Below the pieces are notes generated by a model. That model was given only the letters and a program-made list of their open reading frames with translations. It was not told where the DNA came from and searched no databases. Source: Shewanella schlegeliana (GTDB lineage Bacteria; Pseudomonadota; Gammaproteobacteria; Enterobacterales; Shewanellaceae). Taken from it: a DNA stretch of 64,000 nt. The DNA is taken from positions 1 to 64,000 of the forward strand of contig NZ_JAESVD010000012.1 of NCBI RefSeq assembly GCF_016765635.1, read 5' to 3'. The position numbers and the translations under genes were made by a program. Shown here one piece after another: positions 1-9,536 of this stretch (position 1 is the first letter of the stretch; each line of letters starts with the position of its first letter).

Positions 1-2
1 CA

Positions 3-344
3 GGCCAAGACAGTGATACGCCTGCCATCACCCCAACCAATGACGCGCCGACCATCGATGTCGTCGCCAACGATTTTGTGGAGAACAGTGCCAGCGACGG
101 CGACGTTGCTGCGACCTACACCACCCACGATGAAGATGGCGATGCGCTCACGGTCGACTTCACGCCGGGGACTAACACATCGATGTCGTCGCCAATGACT
201 TTGTTGAGAACAGTGCCAGCGACGGCGACGTTGCTGCGACCTACACCACCCACGATGAAGATGGCGATGCGCTCACGGTCGACTTCACGCCGGGGACTAA
301 CAACGACGGCTACTACGCCATCGTCAATGGCCAAGTGGTCTTGA
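3..344 (+). pseudogene. Upstream fragment of the bpfA adhesin repeat region, out of frame with the rest
   Basis: From base 3 to about 176 this frame reads the same VCBS/cadherin-like repeat (GQDSDTP, THDEDGDALTVDFTPGTN) found four more times downstream. At 176/177 the sequence jumps from the middle of one repeat to the ATCGATG near the start of the next. The next ATCGATG therefore lies 125 bp away instead of 297 bp. The missing 172 bp is not a multiple of three, so this frame continues as nonsense to a TGA at 342-344, while the adhesin resumes in another frame at 176. Either the gene is truly frameshifted here or the repeats were mis-assembled; the sequence alone cannot decide. Confidence 0.7.
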
Positions 345-1366
345 CCCAAGCCGGTGCAGACTTCGTCAATAATGGCGGCACCTTACCCGCAGTCGATCTC
401 ACCGTCTCTGACGGTAATCTCAGTGGCCAAGACAGTGATACGCCAGCCGTTACAGCGACCAACGACGCACCGACCATCGATGTCGTCGCCAATGACTTTG
501 TTGAGAACAGTGCCAGCGACGGTGACATTGCAGCGACCTACACCACCCACGATGAAGATGGTGATGCGCTCACGGTCGACTTCACGCCGGGCACCAATGA
601 CAACGGCTACTACGCCATCGTCAATGGCCAAGTGGTCTTGACTCAAGCCGGTGCAGACTTCGTCAATAATGGCGGCACCTTACCCGCAGTCGATCTCACC
701 GTCTCTGACGGTAGCCTTACAGGCCAAGACAGTGATACGCCTGCCATCACCCCAACCAATGACGCGCCGACCATCGATGTCGTCGCCAATGACTTTGTTG
801 AGAACAGTGCCAGCGACGGCGACGTTGCTGCGACCTACACCACCCACGATGAAGATGGCGATGCGCTCACGGTCGACTTCACGCCGGGGACTAACAACAA
901 CGGCTACTACGCCATCGTCAATGGCCAAGTGGTCTTGACCCAAGCCGGTGCAGACTTTGTCAATAATGGCGGCACCTTACCCGCAGTGGATCTCACCGTC
1001 TCTGACGGTAGCCTTACAGGCCAAGACAGTGATACGCCTGCCATCACCCCAACCAATGACGCGCCGACCATCGATGTCGTCGCCAATGACTTTGTTGAGA
1101 ACAGTGCCAGCGACGGTGACATTGCAGCGACCTACACCACCCACGATGAAGATGGTGATGCGCTCACGGTCGACTTCACGCCGGGCACCAATGACAACGG
1201 CTACTACGCCATCGTCAATGGCCAAGTGGTCTTGACCCAAGCTGGTGCGGACTTCGTCAATAATGGCGGCACATTACCCGCAGTGGATCTCACCGTCTCT
1301 GACGGTAGCCTCACTGGACAAGACAGTGATACGCCAGAAATTACACCGACCAACGATGCTCCTGTT
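54..1366 (+). repeat. Near-identical 297-bp tandem repeats in the adhesin gene
   Basis: ATCGATGTCGTCGCC recurs at 54, 179, 476, 773 and 1070. The last four copies are exactly 297 bp (99 codons) apart; the first copy is cut to 125 bp. Two variants alternate: DGDV with NN(N/D)GYYAI, and DGDI with NDNGYYAI. After 1366 the sequence becomes unrelated. Such identity favours recombination and also assembly errors. Confidence 0.95.
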
Positions 1367-4300
1367 GCCCAAGATGATCGCTTCAATGTCAATGAAGGCG
1401 CTGTAGTCAGTGGTAACCTCATCGCCGATAACAGCAATGGCGTCGACAGTGATCCTGAAAATGATCCGCTGAGTATCACCCATGTCAATAACACCCAGTT
1501 GGTCTTTGACCAAGACGGTTGGAGTCAGACACTCACCGTTGAAGGTGGCACCGTGCGTGTGAAAGCTGACGGCACCTTTGAATACGCCCACGATGGCAGC
1601 GAGCCAACTCCAACCGACCCAAGCTTCACCTATACCTTAAGCGATGGCAGTTTGTCTGACGTTGGTGAAGTGACCTTTGAGGTAGGCGCGGTGAACGATA
1701 AGCCAACCATCAAGTCTGTCACCAACACTCGAGTCTCAGAAGAGGGTCTTGTCGATGGCGTCACGGACACTACAGGTAATACAGATACCACAGACTCTGT
1801 AACGGCAAGTGGCTCAATCAATATCGAAGATCTCGATGGCGATACCCTGTCCGTTTCACTCTCCGGGCCAGTAACGGCTATGACCTCTGGGGGAGAGAGC
1901 ATTAACTGGGCTTGGGATGCAGACACTGGTACCTTAACTGGTTCTATTGGTGTTGCAGGTACAGATTCATATCAAGAGGTAATGACAGTAAAACTCACAG
2001 CTCCAGACGGGAATAGTTCTGGTGAATGGAGCTATGATGTCACACTGCTTGCTCCTGTCGATCATGTTGATCCGACATCGGAAGACAACCTGTCTTTAGA
2101 TTTCGGCATCTCTGTCGATGATGGCGATGGTGGGACAACTGATGGTAGCTTCAACGTTATCATCGAAGATGATGCGCCAGAAGCACATATTAATGATCTT
2201 GTTGCAGATAATGTTGCCCATATAGATGGTTACACAGGCACTCTGACAGTTAAAGGTGCTGACAATAATTATTCAGCGGATCTGACAGGTAATGTCACTG
2301 GCTGGAGTGATGAGGTTGGTAGCGAACTCTATTTCGCCGACTCGGGGCTAACCACTGGCGGCGAGACCATTTATTACTTTATCGACCCAGCAACCCCCGA
2401 TGTCATGATTGCCTATACCAGCACCACCTCAGCCGTGTATGGCGATGCGGGGGCCGATCAATCAGTGGTGTTTACCCTGTCAGTTGACCCGAACTCCGGA
2501 GAGTATGTACTCAATCTTGAGCAGCCTATCACCGAAGTTATTTCTACGAGTGCTGATTTAACAGGAACAATTCCAGGTGGTAACGATGAAGATCTGTTCA
2601 TCCTACTACAAGGCAGCGTTGTTGGTGAAGTTAATGTAAATGATCAAATACAGTGCTCTATTACCGCTACCGATATAAATGGTGCAATTGATACAGTTAA
2701 CACCAGTCCAAATGGTATAGGTGTCGGTACAGGTAAGGATATTGGCGACGGTGAGACATTAATTCTAACCTTTAGTGGGCCAGTTACCGACAACTTAAGT
2801 CTCACTCTTAGCCATAATAACGGCAACGAATATACAGGCAATGCCACATTCTATGTGTCTGGTGTCGATGCTAATGGCGTTGCAATCACCGATACCTTTG
2901 TAGGCACCAGTGCCGAGTTTACAACTTATCTATCTAACTCACCGATAGCAGAGATAAACCTTATTCAACTTTCAACGGCGAGTGATGGTTCTGACTTTAA
3001 CCTTCAATCGCTAAATACTGAAACCATTACCGTCGATACCTCAGGTACAACACTGGATTTCACTGTCGATATCATTGATGGTGATGGCGATGTTGATAGC
3101 GATAATGATTTTAGTGTCACTCTAAATGCACCATCAGCACTGACTGCTTTAACACCGTATGGCTTTGCAAGTTTAGACGAGGCGACCCTACTCTCTGATG
3201 CCGCTGACAACGACACAGAAACATTACTGTTTAAAGCGGGCGACTCAGAAATCAACAGCTTTAGTTTTGGTGATACGAGTAATATTGAAGTACAAGGTAT
3301 TCGCCAACCTATGAGCTGGCGTATCGAAGACGGTAAGCTAATAGGCTCAATGAACGGCCGTGGCGACCTACTTAAGTTGACTCTGGATTGGGACGCTATC
3401 GCAGCAGGACAGCAAGGAACAGTTGTTCTTGATGCAGAGTTGCTTGGTAAAATGCCTCATAATATCGATGTCGATAATCTGTTGATCACGGGTATTGAGG
3501 TCATTGCAGCAGATGCATCTGGAAGCAATGCGACTTCGAGCGTGACAGTATCTGTTGCAGACAATAATCTAGCTCCATTAGCGACCGACGACTATTTTGG
3601 TGTTGGCTTAAACAGCCATTACTACAGCTACAATGACAGCACTGATGGCGGAAACCTATCTTCAGTTTCACAAGTGAGAGACTTCATTAATAGCAATGAA
3701 GCTGATGCGACTTTCTTTGCAACAACTCTCAATTACGCATGGGGTAATGGCAATCTAGGTACAGGTAATAGCCTGCAACAATTCTTAGGTGATGATGCTG
3801 CAAGCTTAAGTAATGACCCTGGAAATAGCTCTGATGCCATCTTGCATATGCAAGGATCAGTACAATTAGATGCTGGAACCTATGGCTTAAAAGTCACTGC
3901 TGATGATGGTTATTCGGTACTTATCAATGGTGTCGTTGTCGCGCAAGTATCTCGAAACCAATCATCAAGTACTCGTTTACCTGGTGATGATGGACATATC
4001 TATTTTGATATTACCGACTCTGGTGCCCATTCAATCGAAGTTATTTACTGGGATCAAGGCGGGGCGTATCAGCTTAATATTGAACTAGGTGAGTTTGATC
4101 AAAACAATCAACAAATTGGTGATTACACACCGCTAGGCGATCAGATCATTGCTAACGGTGTTGTCGTTCTTGAAGATACCCCATTCACCTTCAGTGCTGA
4201 TTCTATTCTTGCAAATGATACCGATCCTGATGGTGACCTACTGTCAATCATCAGCGTTGGCAATGCTGAGAATGGTACCGTTGAACTAGATGCTGACGGT

Positions 4301-5854
4301 AACGTGGTATTCACTCCTGATACTGGCTATAGCGGTTCTGCGAGCTACGAATATACGGTACAAGATGAAGACGGTTTAACCGATACGGCGACTGTCTATT
4401 TCGATGTTATACCGACCCGAGACTATGGTTTTGTGGGCGGAACAGATGGTGATAATACTCTGCAAGGCAGTGACGACCATGATGTCATTGTCAGCGATAC
4501 CACCGGCTTACAGATTGTTGCGGGTGAAGATTATAATATCGCCTTTATTCTAGACTCTTCTGGCAGTATGGGGACCTCTGCTGTAAACACCGCTAAATCT
4601 CAGTTAATTGAGGTATTTAGAACACTACAAGCATCTACCTCTGGAGAATACTCTGGCACTGTAAATATTGCAGTTATTGATTTCTCTGGCTCTGCAACAA
4701 CTAGCATCTCCCTCAATATTCAAGATTTAGACATTGATGCATTAGTCAACGGAAGTAACAGTGCTTGGAACAATATTACTAACGGTGGAAGTACAGATTA
4801 TATCGATGCCTTTAATGCAACAACAGATTGGTTTAGCAGCAGCCTAGTCACAAATAACCCTGGAAATAATATCACCTACTTCATAACGGATGGGGAACAT
4901 AACCAAGGTGGTGATCCTCTAGGGGCGTTTAACTTATTAAATGCGATATCTGAAGTTGAAGCTGTAGGTATAAAACAGAGCATAGATGCTGAAGATATAG
5001 TCGCATACGATAGTGATGGAAACGTTCAAGCCAAAGTTAGTGTAGATAATTTAGCCAGTGTGATACTTGGCTCTGAAACTACATTGCTTCAAGGTGATGA
5101 CCAAACGACGGGGGGGCAAGGTAACGATATTATATTTGGTGATCTAACTCAGTTTACAGGTATAGAAGGACAGGGATTCACGGCACTTCAAGCATTCGTA
5201 GCACAAGAGACTAATGCTGATACCAATAGTGTGACGGTACAAGAAATCCATGCATTTATCACCGCGAATCCCGAAATGTTCAATATCACCAATACTAATG
5301 ATGGAGCCGATACTCTAGAAGGTGGTGAAGGTAACGACATCCTGTTTGGTCAAGGCGGCAATGATACCCTAATTGGCGGCTTGGATAACGATACCATGAT
5401 TGGTGGCCTAGGTGACGATAAGCTTACTGGTAACGAGGGATCTGATACGTTCGTATGGACCACAAACTCCGTTGATGGCACTGATACCACAGACCATATT
5501 ACCGACTTTAACTTAGCAGAAGATAAGTTAGATTTAAGCGATATTTTGCAAGGTGATACTGTCAATGAGCTAGCTCAGCATCTGAGTTTTACAAATGAAA
5601 ATGGTTCAACCAGTATCAATATTGATACTGACGGCAATGGCAGTTTTGATCAGCATATTGTCTTGGATGGCGTTGATCTAATTGGTCAATTTGGTAATGA
5701 TGAGGCTGACATTATTTCCGGTCTGTTGGGCAATAACGGAGAAGGTCCACTTATCGTTAGTACGTCAACCGGAGATCCAGTGACTCAGTCAGTGAATACT
5801 CCTGATCCACTGGATGATCAATTTAGTCCAAATGGCTTTAATTTGGTTCCATAA
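176..5854 (+). CDS. bpfA: Giant RTX biofilm adhesin (BpfA/LapA family), C-terminal part, 5' end missing
   Basis: This is the C-terminal part of a large calcium-binding surface adhesin exported by a type I system and kept in the outer membrane. The frame opens after a stop at about 173-175, at the broken repeat; the first ATG is at 335 but is not a true start. In order it shows four 99-residue Asp/Thr-rich repeats (179-1366), more cadherin/VCBS-like domains, a PA14-like domain (about 3590-4085, with DDGYSVLINGV), another VCBS-like domain (about 4160-4410), a von Willebrand A domain (about 4530-4990, MIDAS DSSGS, later ITDG), RTX nonapeptides (about 5320-5440, GGEGNDILFGQGGND) and a C-terminal secretion region. 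The LapG-type cleavage site is N-terminal in this family and lies outside the window. The next six genes are its exporter and release system. Confidence in family is high; the name rests on synteny with Shewanella oneidensis. Confidence 0.85.
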   Translation, partial: HIDVVANDFVENSASDGDVAATYTTHDEDGDALTVDFTPGTNNDGYYAIVNGQVVLTQAGADFVNNGGTLPAVDLTVSDGNLSGQDSDTPAVTATNDAPTIDVVANDFVENSASDGDIAATYTTHDEDGDALTVDFTPGTNDNGYYAIVNGQVVLTQAGADFVNNGGTLPAVDLTVSDGSLTGQDSDTPAITPTNDAPTIDVVANDFVENSASDGDVAATYTTHDEDGDALTVDFTPGTNNNGYYAIVNGQVVLTQAGADFVNNGGTLPAVDLTVSDGSLTGQDSDTPAITPTNDAPTIDVVANDFVENSASDGDIAATYTTHDEDGDALTVDFTPGTNDNGYYAIVNGQVVLTQAGADFVNNGGTLPAVDLTVSDGSLTGQDSDTPEITPTNDAPVAQDDRFNVNEGAVVSGNLIADNSNGVDSDPENDPLSITHVNNTQLVFDQDGWSQTLTVEGGTVRVKADGTFEYAHDGSEPTPTDPSFTYTLSDGSLSDVGEVTFEVGAVNDKPTIKSVTNTRVSEEGLVDGVTDTTGNTDTTDSVTASGSINIEDLDGDTLSVSLSGPVTAMTSGGESINWAWDADTGTLTGSIGVAGTDSYQEVMTVKLTAPDGNSSGEWSYDVTLLAPVDHVDPTSEDNLSLDFGISVDDGDGGTTDGSFNVIIEDDAPEAHINDLVADNVAHIDGYTGTLTVKGADNNYSADLTGNVTGWSDEVGSELYFADSGLTTGGETIYYFIDPATPDVMIAYTSTTSAVYGDAGADQSVVFTLSVDPNSGEYVLNLEQPITEVISTSADLTGTIPGGNDEDLFILLQGSVVGEVNVNDQIQCSITATDINGAIDTVNTSPNGIGVGTGKDIGDGETLILTFSGPVTDNLSLTLSHNNGNEYTGNATFYVSGVDANGVAITDTFVGTSAEFTTYLSNSPIAEINLIQLSTASDGSDFNLQSLNTETITVDTSGTTLDFTVDIIDGDGDVDSDNDFSVTLNAPSALTALTPYGFASLDEATLLSDAADNDTETLLFKAGDSEINSFSFGDTSNIEVQGIRQPMSWRIEDGKLIGSMNGRGDLLKLTLDWDAIAAGQQGTVVLDAELLGKMPHNIDVDNLLITGIEVIAADASGSNATSSVTVSVADNNLAPLATDDYFGVGLNSHYYSYNDSTDGGNLSSVSQVRDFINSNEADATFFATTLNYAWGNGNLGTGNSLQQFLGDDAASLSNDPGNSSDAILHMQGSVQLDAGTYGLKVTADDGYSVLINGVVVAQVSRNQSSSTRLPGDDGHIYFDITDSGAHSIEVIYWDQGGAYQLNIELGEFDQNNQQIGDYTPLGDQIIANGVVVLEDTPFTFSADSILANDTDPDGDLLSIISVGNAENGTVELDADGNVVFTPDTGYSGSASYEYTVQDEDGLTDTATVYFDVIPTRDYGFVGGTDGDNTLQGSDDHDVIVSDTTGLQIVAGEDYNIAFILDSSGSMGTSAVNTAKSQLIEVFRTLQASTSGEYSGTVNIAVIDFSGSATTSISLNIQDLDIDALVNGSNSAWNNITNGGSTDYIDAFNATTDWFSSSLVTNNPGNNITYFITDGEHNQGGDPLGAFNLLNAISEVEAVGIKQSIDAEDIVAYDSDGNVQAKVSVDNLASVILGSETTLLQGDDQTTGGQGNDIIFGDLTQFTGIEGQGFTALQAFVAQETNADTNSVTVQEIHAFITANPEMFNITNTNDGADTLEGGEGNDILFGQGGNDTLIGGLDNDTMIGGLGDDKLTGNEGSDTFVWTTNSVDGTDTTDHITDFNLAEDKLDLSDILQGDTVNELAQHLSFTNENGSTSINIDTDGNGSFDQHIVLDGVDLIGQFGNDEADIISGLLGNNGEGPLIVSTSTGDPVTQSVNTPDPLDDQFSPNGFNLVP

Positions 5855-5866
5855 ATAAAGAAGCAA

Positions 5867-5898
5867 CATAGTGATCCGTGGCAAAACTGGTCACTATG
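5867..5898 (+). promoter_or_regulatory. Hairpin between bpfA and the exporter genes
   Basis: CATAGTGA and TCACTATG form a perfect 8-bp stem, extended by CC/GG past a bulged T, in the 91-bp gap after bpfA. There is no U-run. It could end part of the transcripts or protect the bpfA 3' end while allowing read-through into the exporter genes. The role is inferred. Confidence 0.5.
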
Positions 5899-5945
5899 AT
5901 CGATACTGATAAATAATAATAAAATCTTAAGGATAAGCCAAAAAG

Positions 5946-8123
5946 GTGTCAGCTTCAGATTCTAAGAAGACTGAGCAATGGACGATTTCAGCCTCTCAAC
6001 GGGTGATGGTCGATCCTTTGCTAGACAGTTTAGTGTTACTCACCGAGCATTTCGGTAGCCCGTGCTCCAGCGACTCGCTGGCGGCAGGCTTGCCTATGCA
6101 AGGGCATGTATTAACGCCTGAGCTGTTGCCTCAAGCCGCTAGTCGAGCGGGGCTGGCGGCTAAGTTATCCCGTAAAGGGTTAAACGAAATATCGCCTATT
6201 TTGCTACCGTGTATTTTACTGCTTAAAGACAAGAAAGCCTGCTTACTTCGCGAACTCGATATTGAAAAAGATCGTGCGGTTATCCAACTACCTGAAACTG
6301 GTGGTGAGGAAACGCTATCGATTGAAGAGCTCGAAGCGCTCTACGTCGGCTATCTATTTTTAGTCAAACAGGAATACCGTGGAGACATGGGCTTAGATGT
6401 TCACCTTCACGAGAATAAGGCGCACTGGTTACTGCAAACCATTAAGGACTCCGCGCCCATTTACCGAGATGCACTTATCGCCTCGGTACTAGTGAACTTG
6501 TTCGCATTAGTGTCACCGCTGTTTATTATGAATGTGTACGACAAAGTCGTACCGAATCTGGCATTCGATTCACTATGGGTTTTAGCCATAGGTGCAGGTA
6601 TCGCCTATATATTTGACCTAATTATGCGCCAGCTTCGAAGCTACCTTATCGATGTCGCAGGCAAGAAGGTCGATATCATAGTCTCTTCACGGCTATTTGC
6701 TAAGGCCATAGGTATTCCATTAGAGAAGCGCTCACCCAGTGTCGGCGGCATGGCCAAGCAGCTCGGTGAGTTTGACAGTATTCGCGACATACTCACCTCA
6801 GCAACCATAACCACGTTAGTGGATCTGCCATTTGCCCTCTTCTTCTTAATGATTATCTATATCGTTGCAGGAGATCTCGCTGTCATTCCGCTTTTAGGTA
6901 GCATCATTATTATCAGCTACACCTTAATCATGCAGCCGAAGCTCAAAGCCGCAATCGATGAGAGCAACAAGTTTTCAGGCCTAAAACATGGTCACCTTAT
7001 TGAGTCATTAGCCTCCATCGAATCAATCAAGTCCAGTGGCGCAGAGGGGGTGGTTCAGAAGAGTTGGCAACAGATGATTGGCCACACAGCTAACTGGCAG
7101 CTAAAGTCCAAGAAGATCACCACCTCAGTAACCAATATGGCCACGTTTGTGGTGCAGCTATCAGTCATTTTCGTGGTGATTTTAGGGGTATACCGCGTCT
7201 CTGAAAATGAAATTTCAATGGGTGGTATTATCGCTGCAGTCATCCTTTCGAGCCGGGCGATTTCGCCCATGGCACAGCTTGCAGGCTTAATGACTCGCGG
7301 TAATCAAACCGCCAGTGCACTGCGTCAACTCGATGAACTAATGACTCAGGAAGATGAGTTTGAAAACAAAGGGCATCTCGTTAGTCGCCAGCGATTGCTA
7401 GGCCAGATCACGGCACACCATATCGGTTTTAGCTACCCAGGCTCTGAGCGTCCAGTACTACATCCTTTGTCGCTTAATATCGCTCCCGGTGAGCGTGTGG
7501 CGATTATCGGCCGCAACGGCTCAGGTAAAAGTACCCTAGCGAAATTATTGGTTGGCCTATTTCAGCCCACCAAAGGGAGTTTAACCTACGATGGTATCGA
7601 CTCAGCTCAGATCCACCCAAGTGATTTAAGACGAAACTTCGGTTACCTGCCACAAGATATCACTCTGTTTCATGGCACCATTCGTGACAATATCTTATTT
7701 GGTACCCGCCAAGTTACCGAGCATCAATTGATCCGTGCGGTACAACTATCCGGCGTGAATTTATTTACCAATTTAGAAGCCGAAGGGTTAGACCAGCAAG
7801 TCGGTGAAGGCGGACGTGAGCTTTCGCGCGGACAGCGACAAACCATCGCTCTCGCCCGAGCCACATTGAATGACCCGCCAGTACTATTAATGGATGAACC
7901 CACTGCCAGTCTCGATGCTCGCGCAGAAAAGCAGTTTATTCACTCCATGCATAATGTGAGCAAAGACAGAACCTTACTACTTATCACCCATAAGATGCAC
8001 CTACTCAACCTTGTCGATCGCATCATTGTCCTCGACCGCGGTCATATCGTAGCCGATGGCCCGAAGGCTGAAGTTCTCAAGAAGCTAAATGAGGGTTTAT
8101 TAGCGGGGGCAGCTAAGAAATGA
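5946..8123 (+). CDS. Type I secretion ABC transporter with inactive C39-like domain (LapB/RtxB type)
   Basis: Inner-membrane ATPase of the adhesin exporter, 725 residues. It starts with GTG; AAGGAT lies about 10 bases upstream. Residues 1-140 form a C39-like domain in which the catalytic Cys and His of true C39 peptidases are not apparent, as expected for RTX exporters. A transmembrane block follows (about 175-445), then an ATPase with Walker A GRNGSGKST (about 521), signature LSRGQRQ (about 625) and Walker B VLLMDEP (about 646). The last four bases overlap the HlyD-like gene, showing tight coupling. In S. oneidensis the equivalent gene lies between bpfA and the HlyD gene. Confidence 0.93.
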   Translation: MSASDSKKTEQWTISASQRVMVDPLLDSLVLLTEHFGSPCSSDSLAAGLPMQGHVLTPELLPQAASRAGLAAKLSRKGLNEISPILLPCILLLKDKKACLLRELDIEKDRAVIQLPETGGEETLSIEELEALYVGYLFLVKQEYRGDMGLDVHLHENKAHWLLQTIKDSAPIYRDALIASVLVNLFALVSPLFIMNVYDKVVPNLAFDSLWVLAIGAGIAYIFDLIMRQLRSYLIDVAGKKVDIIVSSRLFAKAIGIPLEKRSPSVGGMAKQLGEFDSIRDILTSATITTLVDLPFALFFLMIIYIVAGDLAVIPLLGSIIIISYTLIMQPKLKAAIDESNKFSGLKHGHLIESLASIESIKSSGAEGVVQKSWQQMIGHTANWQLKSKKITTSVTNMATFVVQLSVIFVVILGVYRVSENEISMGGIIAAVILSSRAISPMAQLAGLMTRGNQTASALRQLDELMTQEDEFENKGHLVSRQRLLGQITAHHIGFSYPGSERPVLHPLSLNIAPGERVAIIGRNGSGKSTLAKLLVGLFQPTKGSLTYDGIDSAQIHPSDLRRNFGYLPQDITLFHGTIRDNILFGTRQVTEHQLIRAVQLSGVNLFTNLEAEGLDQQVGEGGRELSRGQRQTIALARATLNDPPVLLMDEPTASLDARAEKQFIHSMHNVSKDRTLLLITHKMHLLNLVDRIIVLDRGHIVADGPKAEVLKKLNEGLLAGAAKK

Positions 8124-9502
8124 GTAAGCACTTAACCACACATGATTTAGAGATGGTAGATGATGTCTATGGGGCGATGATGACTGATGCGCCCGCAAGC
8201 CATCGATTAATTATTTGGGCGCTCGCAGCCTTAGCAATTACCTTCCTTTTTTGGGCCTATTTTGCCGAGCTTGACCAGGTTACTACAGGTATGGGCAAGG
8301 TTATCCCCTCTTCCCAAGTGCAGGTTATTCAAAGCCTAGACGGTGGTATTTTACAAGAGATGTACGTTCAAGAGGGCTTAATTGTCGCTAAAGGGCAACC
8401 TCTTGTGCGTATCGATGCCACACGTTTCCAGTCGGATTTCGCGCAGCAGGAGCAGGAAGTCAATAGCTTAGTCGCTAACGTGATTCGTTTGCAAGCCGAG
8501 CTCAATAGCATCACGATATCTGCCATTACCAACGATTGGCGCGAGCAGGTAAAGATATCTCCTCAGCCTATGGTGTTTCCGTCTGAGCTAGAAAAAAATG
8601 AACCTGAACTCACTAAGCGACAACGGGAAGAGTATGCTGGTCGATTAGATAACTTAAGTAACCAACTCGAGATCCAAGCGAGACAAATTCAGCAGCGTAA
8701 TCAGGAAATCCAAGAGTTAGCCTCCAAGATTAAAACGCTAACGACCAGTTTTCAGCTGGTATCAAGAGAGCTTGAGCTGACTCGGCCGTTGGCTGAAAAA
8801 GGCATCGTCCCCGAGGTAGAGCTACTCAAGTTGCAGCGAGTCGTAAATGATATTCAAGGCGAACTAGCATCCCTTAGGTTACTTAGGCCCAAGGTTAAGT
8901 CCACCATGGATGAAGCTATTCTTAAGCGTCGTGAATCCGTACTCATTTATGCCGCCGATAGCCGTGCTCAACTTAATGAAATGCAAACTAAACTTTCACG
9001 CATGAACGAAGCGCAAGTCGGTGCACAAGATAAAGTTAGCAAGGCGGAAATTGTCTCGCCAGTCAATGGCACAGTCAAGACGGTTCATATCAATACACTC
9101 GGTGGCGTGGTGCAGCCCGGTGTCGACATCATTGAAATCGTACCATCAGAAGACAAGCTTTTAATTGAAACTAAGATTATCCCTAAAGATATCGCCTTCT
9201 TACATCCTGGCTTACCAGCTGTAGTCAAAGTCACCGCCTACGACTTTACTCGCTATGGTGGCCTAAATGGCGTGGTAGAGCACATTAGCGCCGATACCAC
9301 CCAAGATGAAGAGGGCAACAGTTTCTATATAGTAAAAGTGAGAACTGAGTTTTCCAGCTTAACAAAAGACGATGGAACGAAAATGCCTATCATCCCCGGG
9401 ATGTTGACCTCGGTTGATGTGATTACTGGGCAAAGATCTGTTTTAGAGTACATACTTAATCCGATATTACGGGCTAAAGATACCGCGCTTAGGGAGCGCT
9501 AA
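8120..9502 (+). CDS. HlyD-family membrane fusion protein of the adhesin exporter (LapC type)
   Basis: Periplasmic adaptor, 460 residues, linking the ABC ATPase to the outer-membrane channel. One membrane helix near residues 28-46 is followed by a split lipoyl/barrel domain (GMGKVIPSSQVQVIQSLDGG), a long coiled coil rich in Gln and Glu (about 105-300) and the second barrel half (AEIVSPVNGTVKTVHINTLGG). Length and order match the HlyD/LapC family. ATG overlaps the TGA of the ABC gene (ATGA), so translation is probably coupled. A good AGGAGG-like site then precedes aggA, 34 bp downstream. Confidence 0.93.
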   Translation: MSKHLTTHDLEMVDDVYGAMMTDAPASHRLIIWALAALAITFLFWAYFAELDQVTTGMGKVIPSSQVQVIQSLDGGILQEMYVQEGLIVAKGQPLVRIDATRFQSDFAQQEQEVNSLVANVIRLQAELNSITISAITNDWREQVKISPQPMVFPSELEKNEPELTKRQREEYAGRLDNLSNQLEIQARQIQQRNQEIQELASKIKTLTTSFQLVSRELELTRPLAEKGIVPEVELLKLQRVVNDIQGELASLRLLRPKVKSTMDEAILKRRESVLIYAADSRAQLNEMQTKLSRMNEAQVGAQDKVSKAEIVSPVNGTVKTVHINTLGGVVQPGVDIIEIVPSEDKLLIETKIIPKDIAFLHPGLPAVVKVTAYDFTRYGGLNGVVEHISADTTQDEEGNSFYIVKVRTEFSSLTKDDGTKMPIIPGMLTSVDVITGQRSVLEYILNPILRAKDTALRER

Positions 9503-9536
9503 GTCCGGCATAGAAAACAACCAGGAGGGGTTATAC

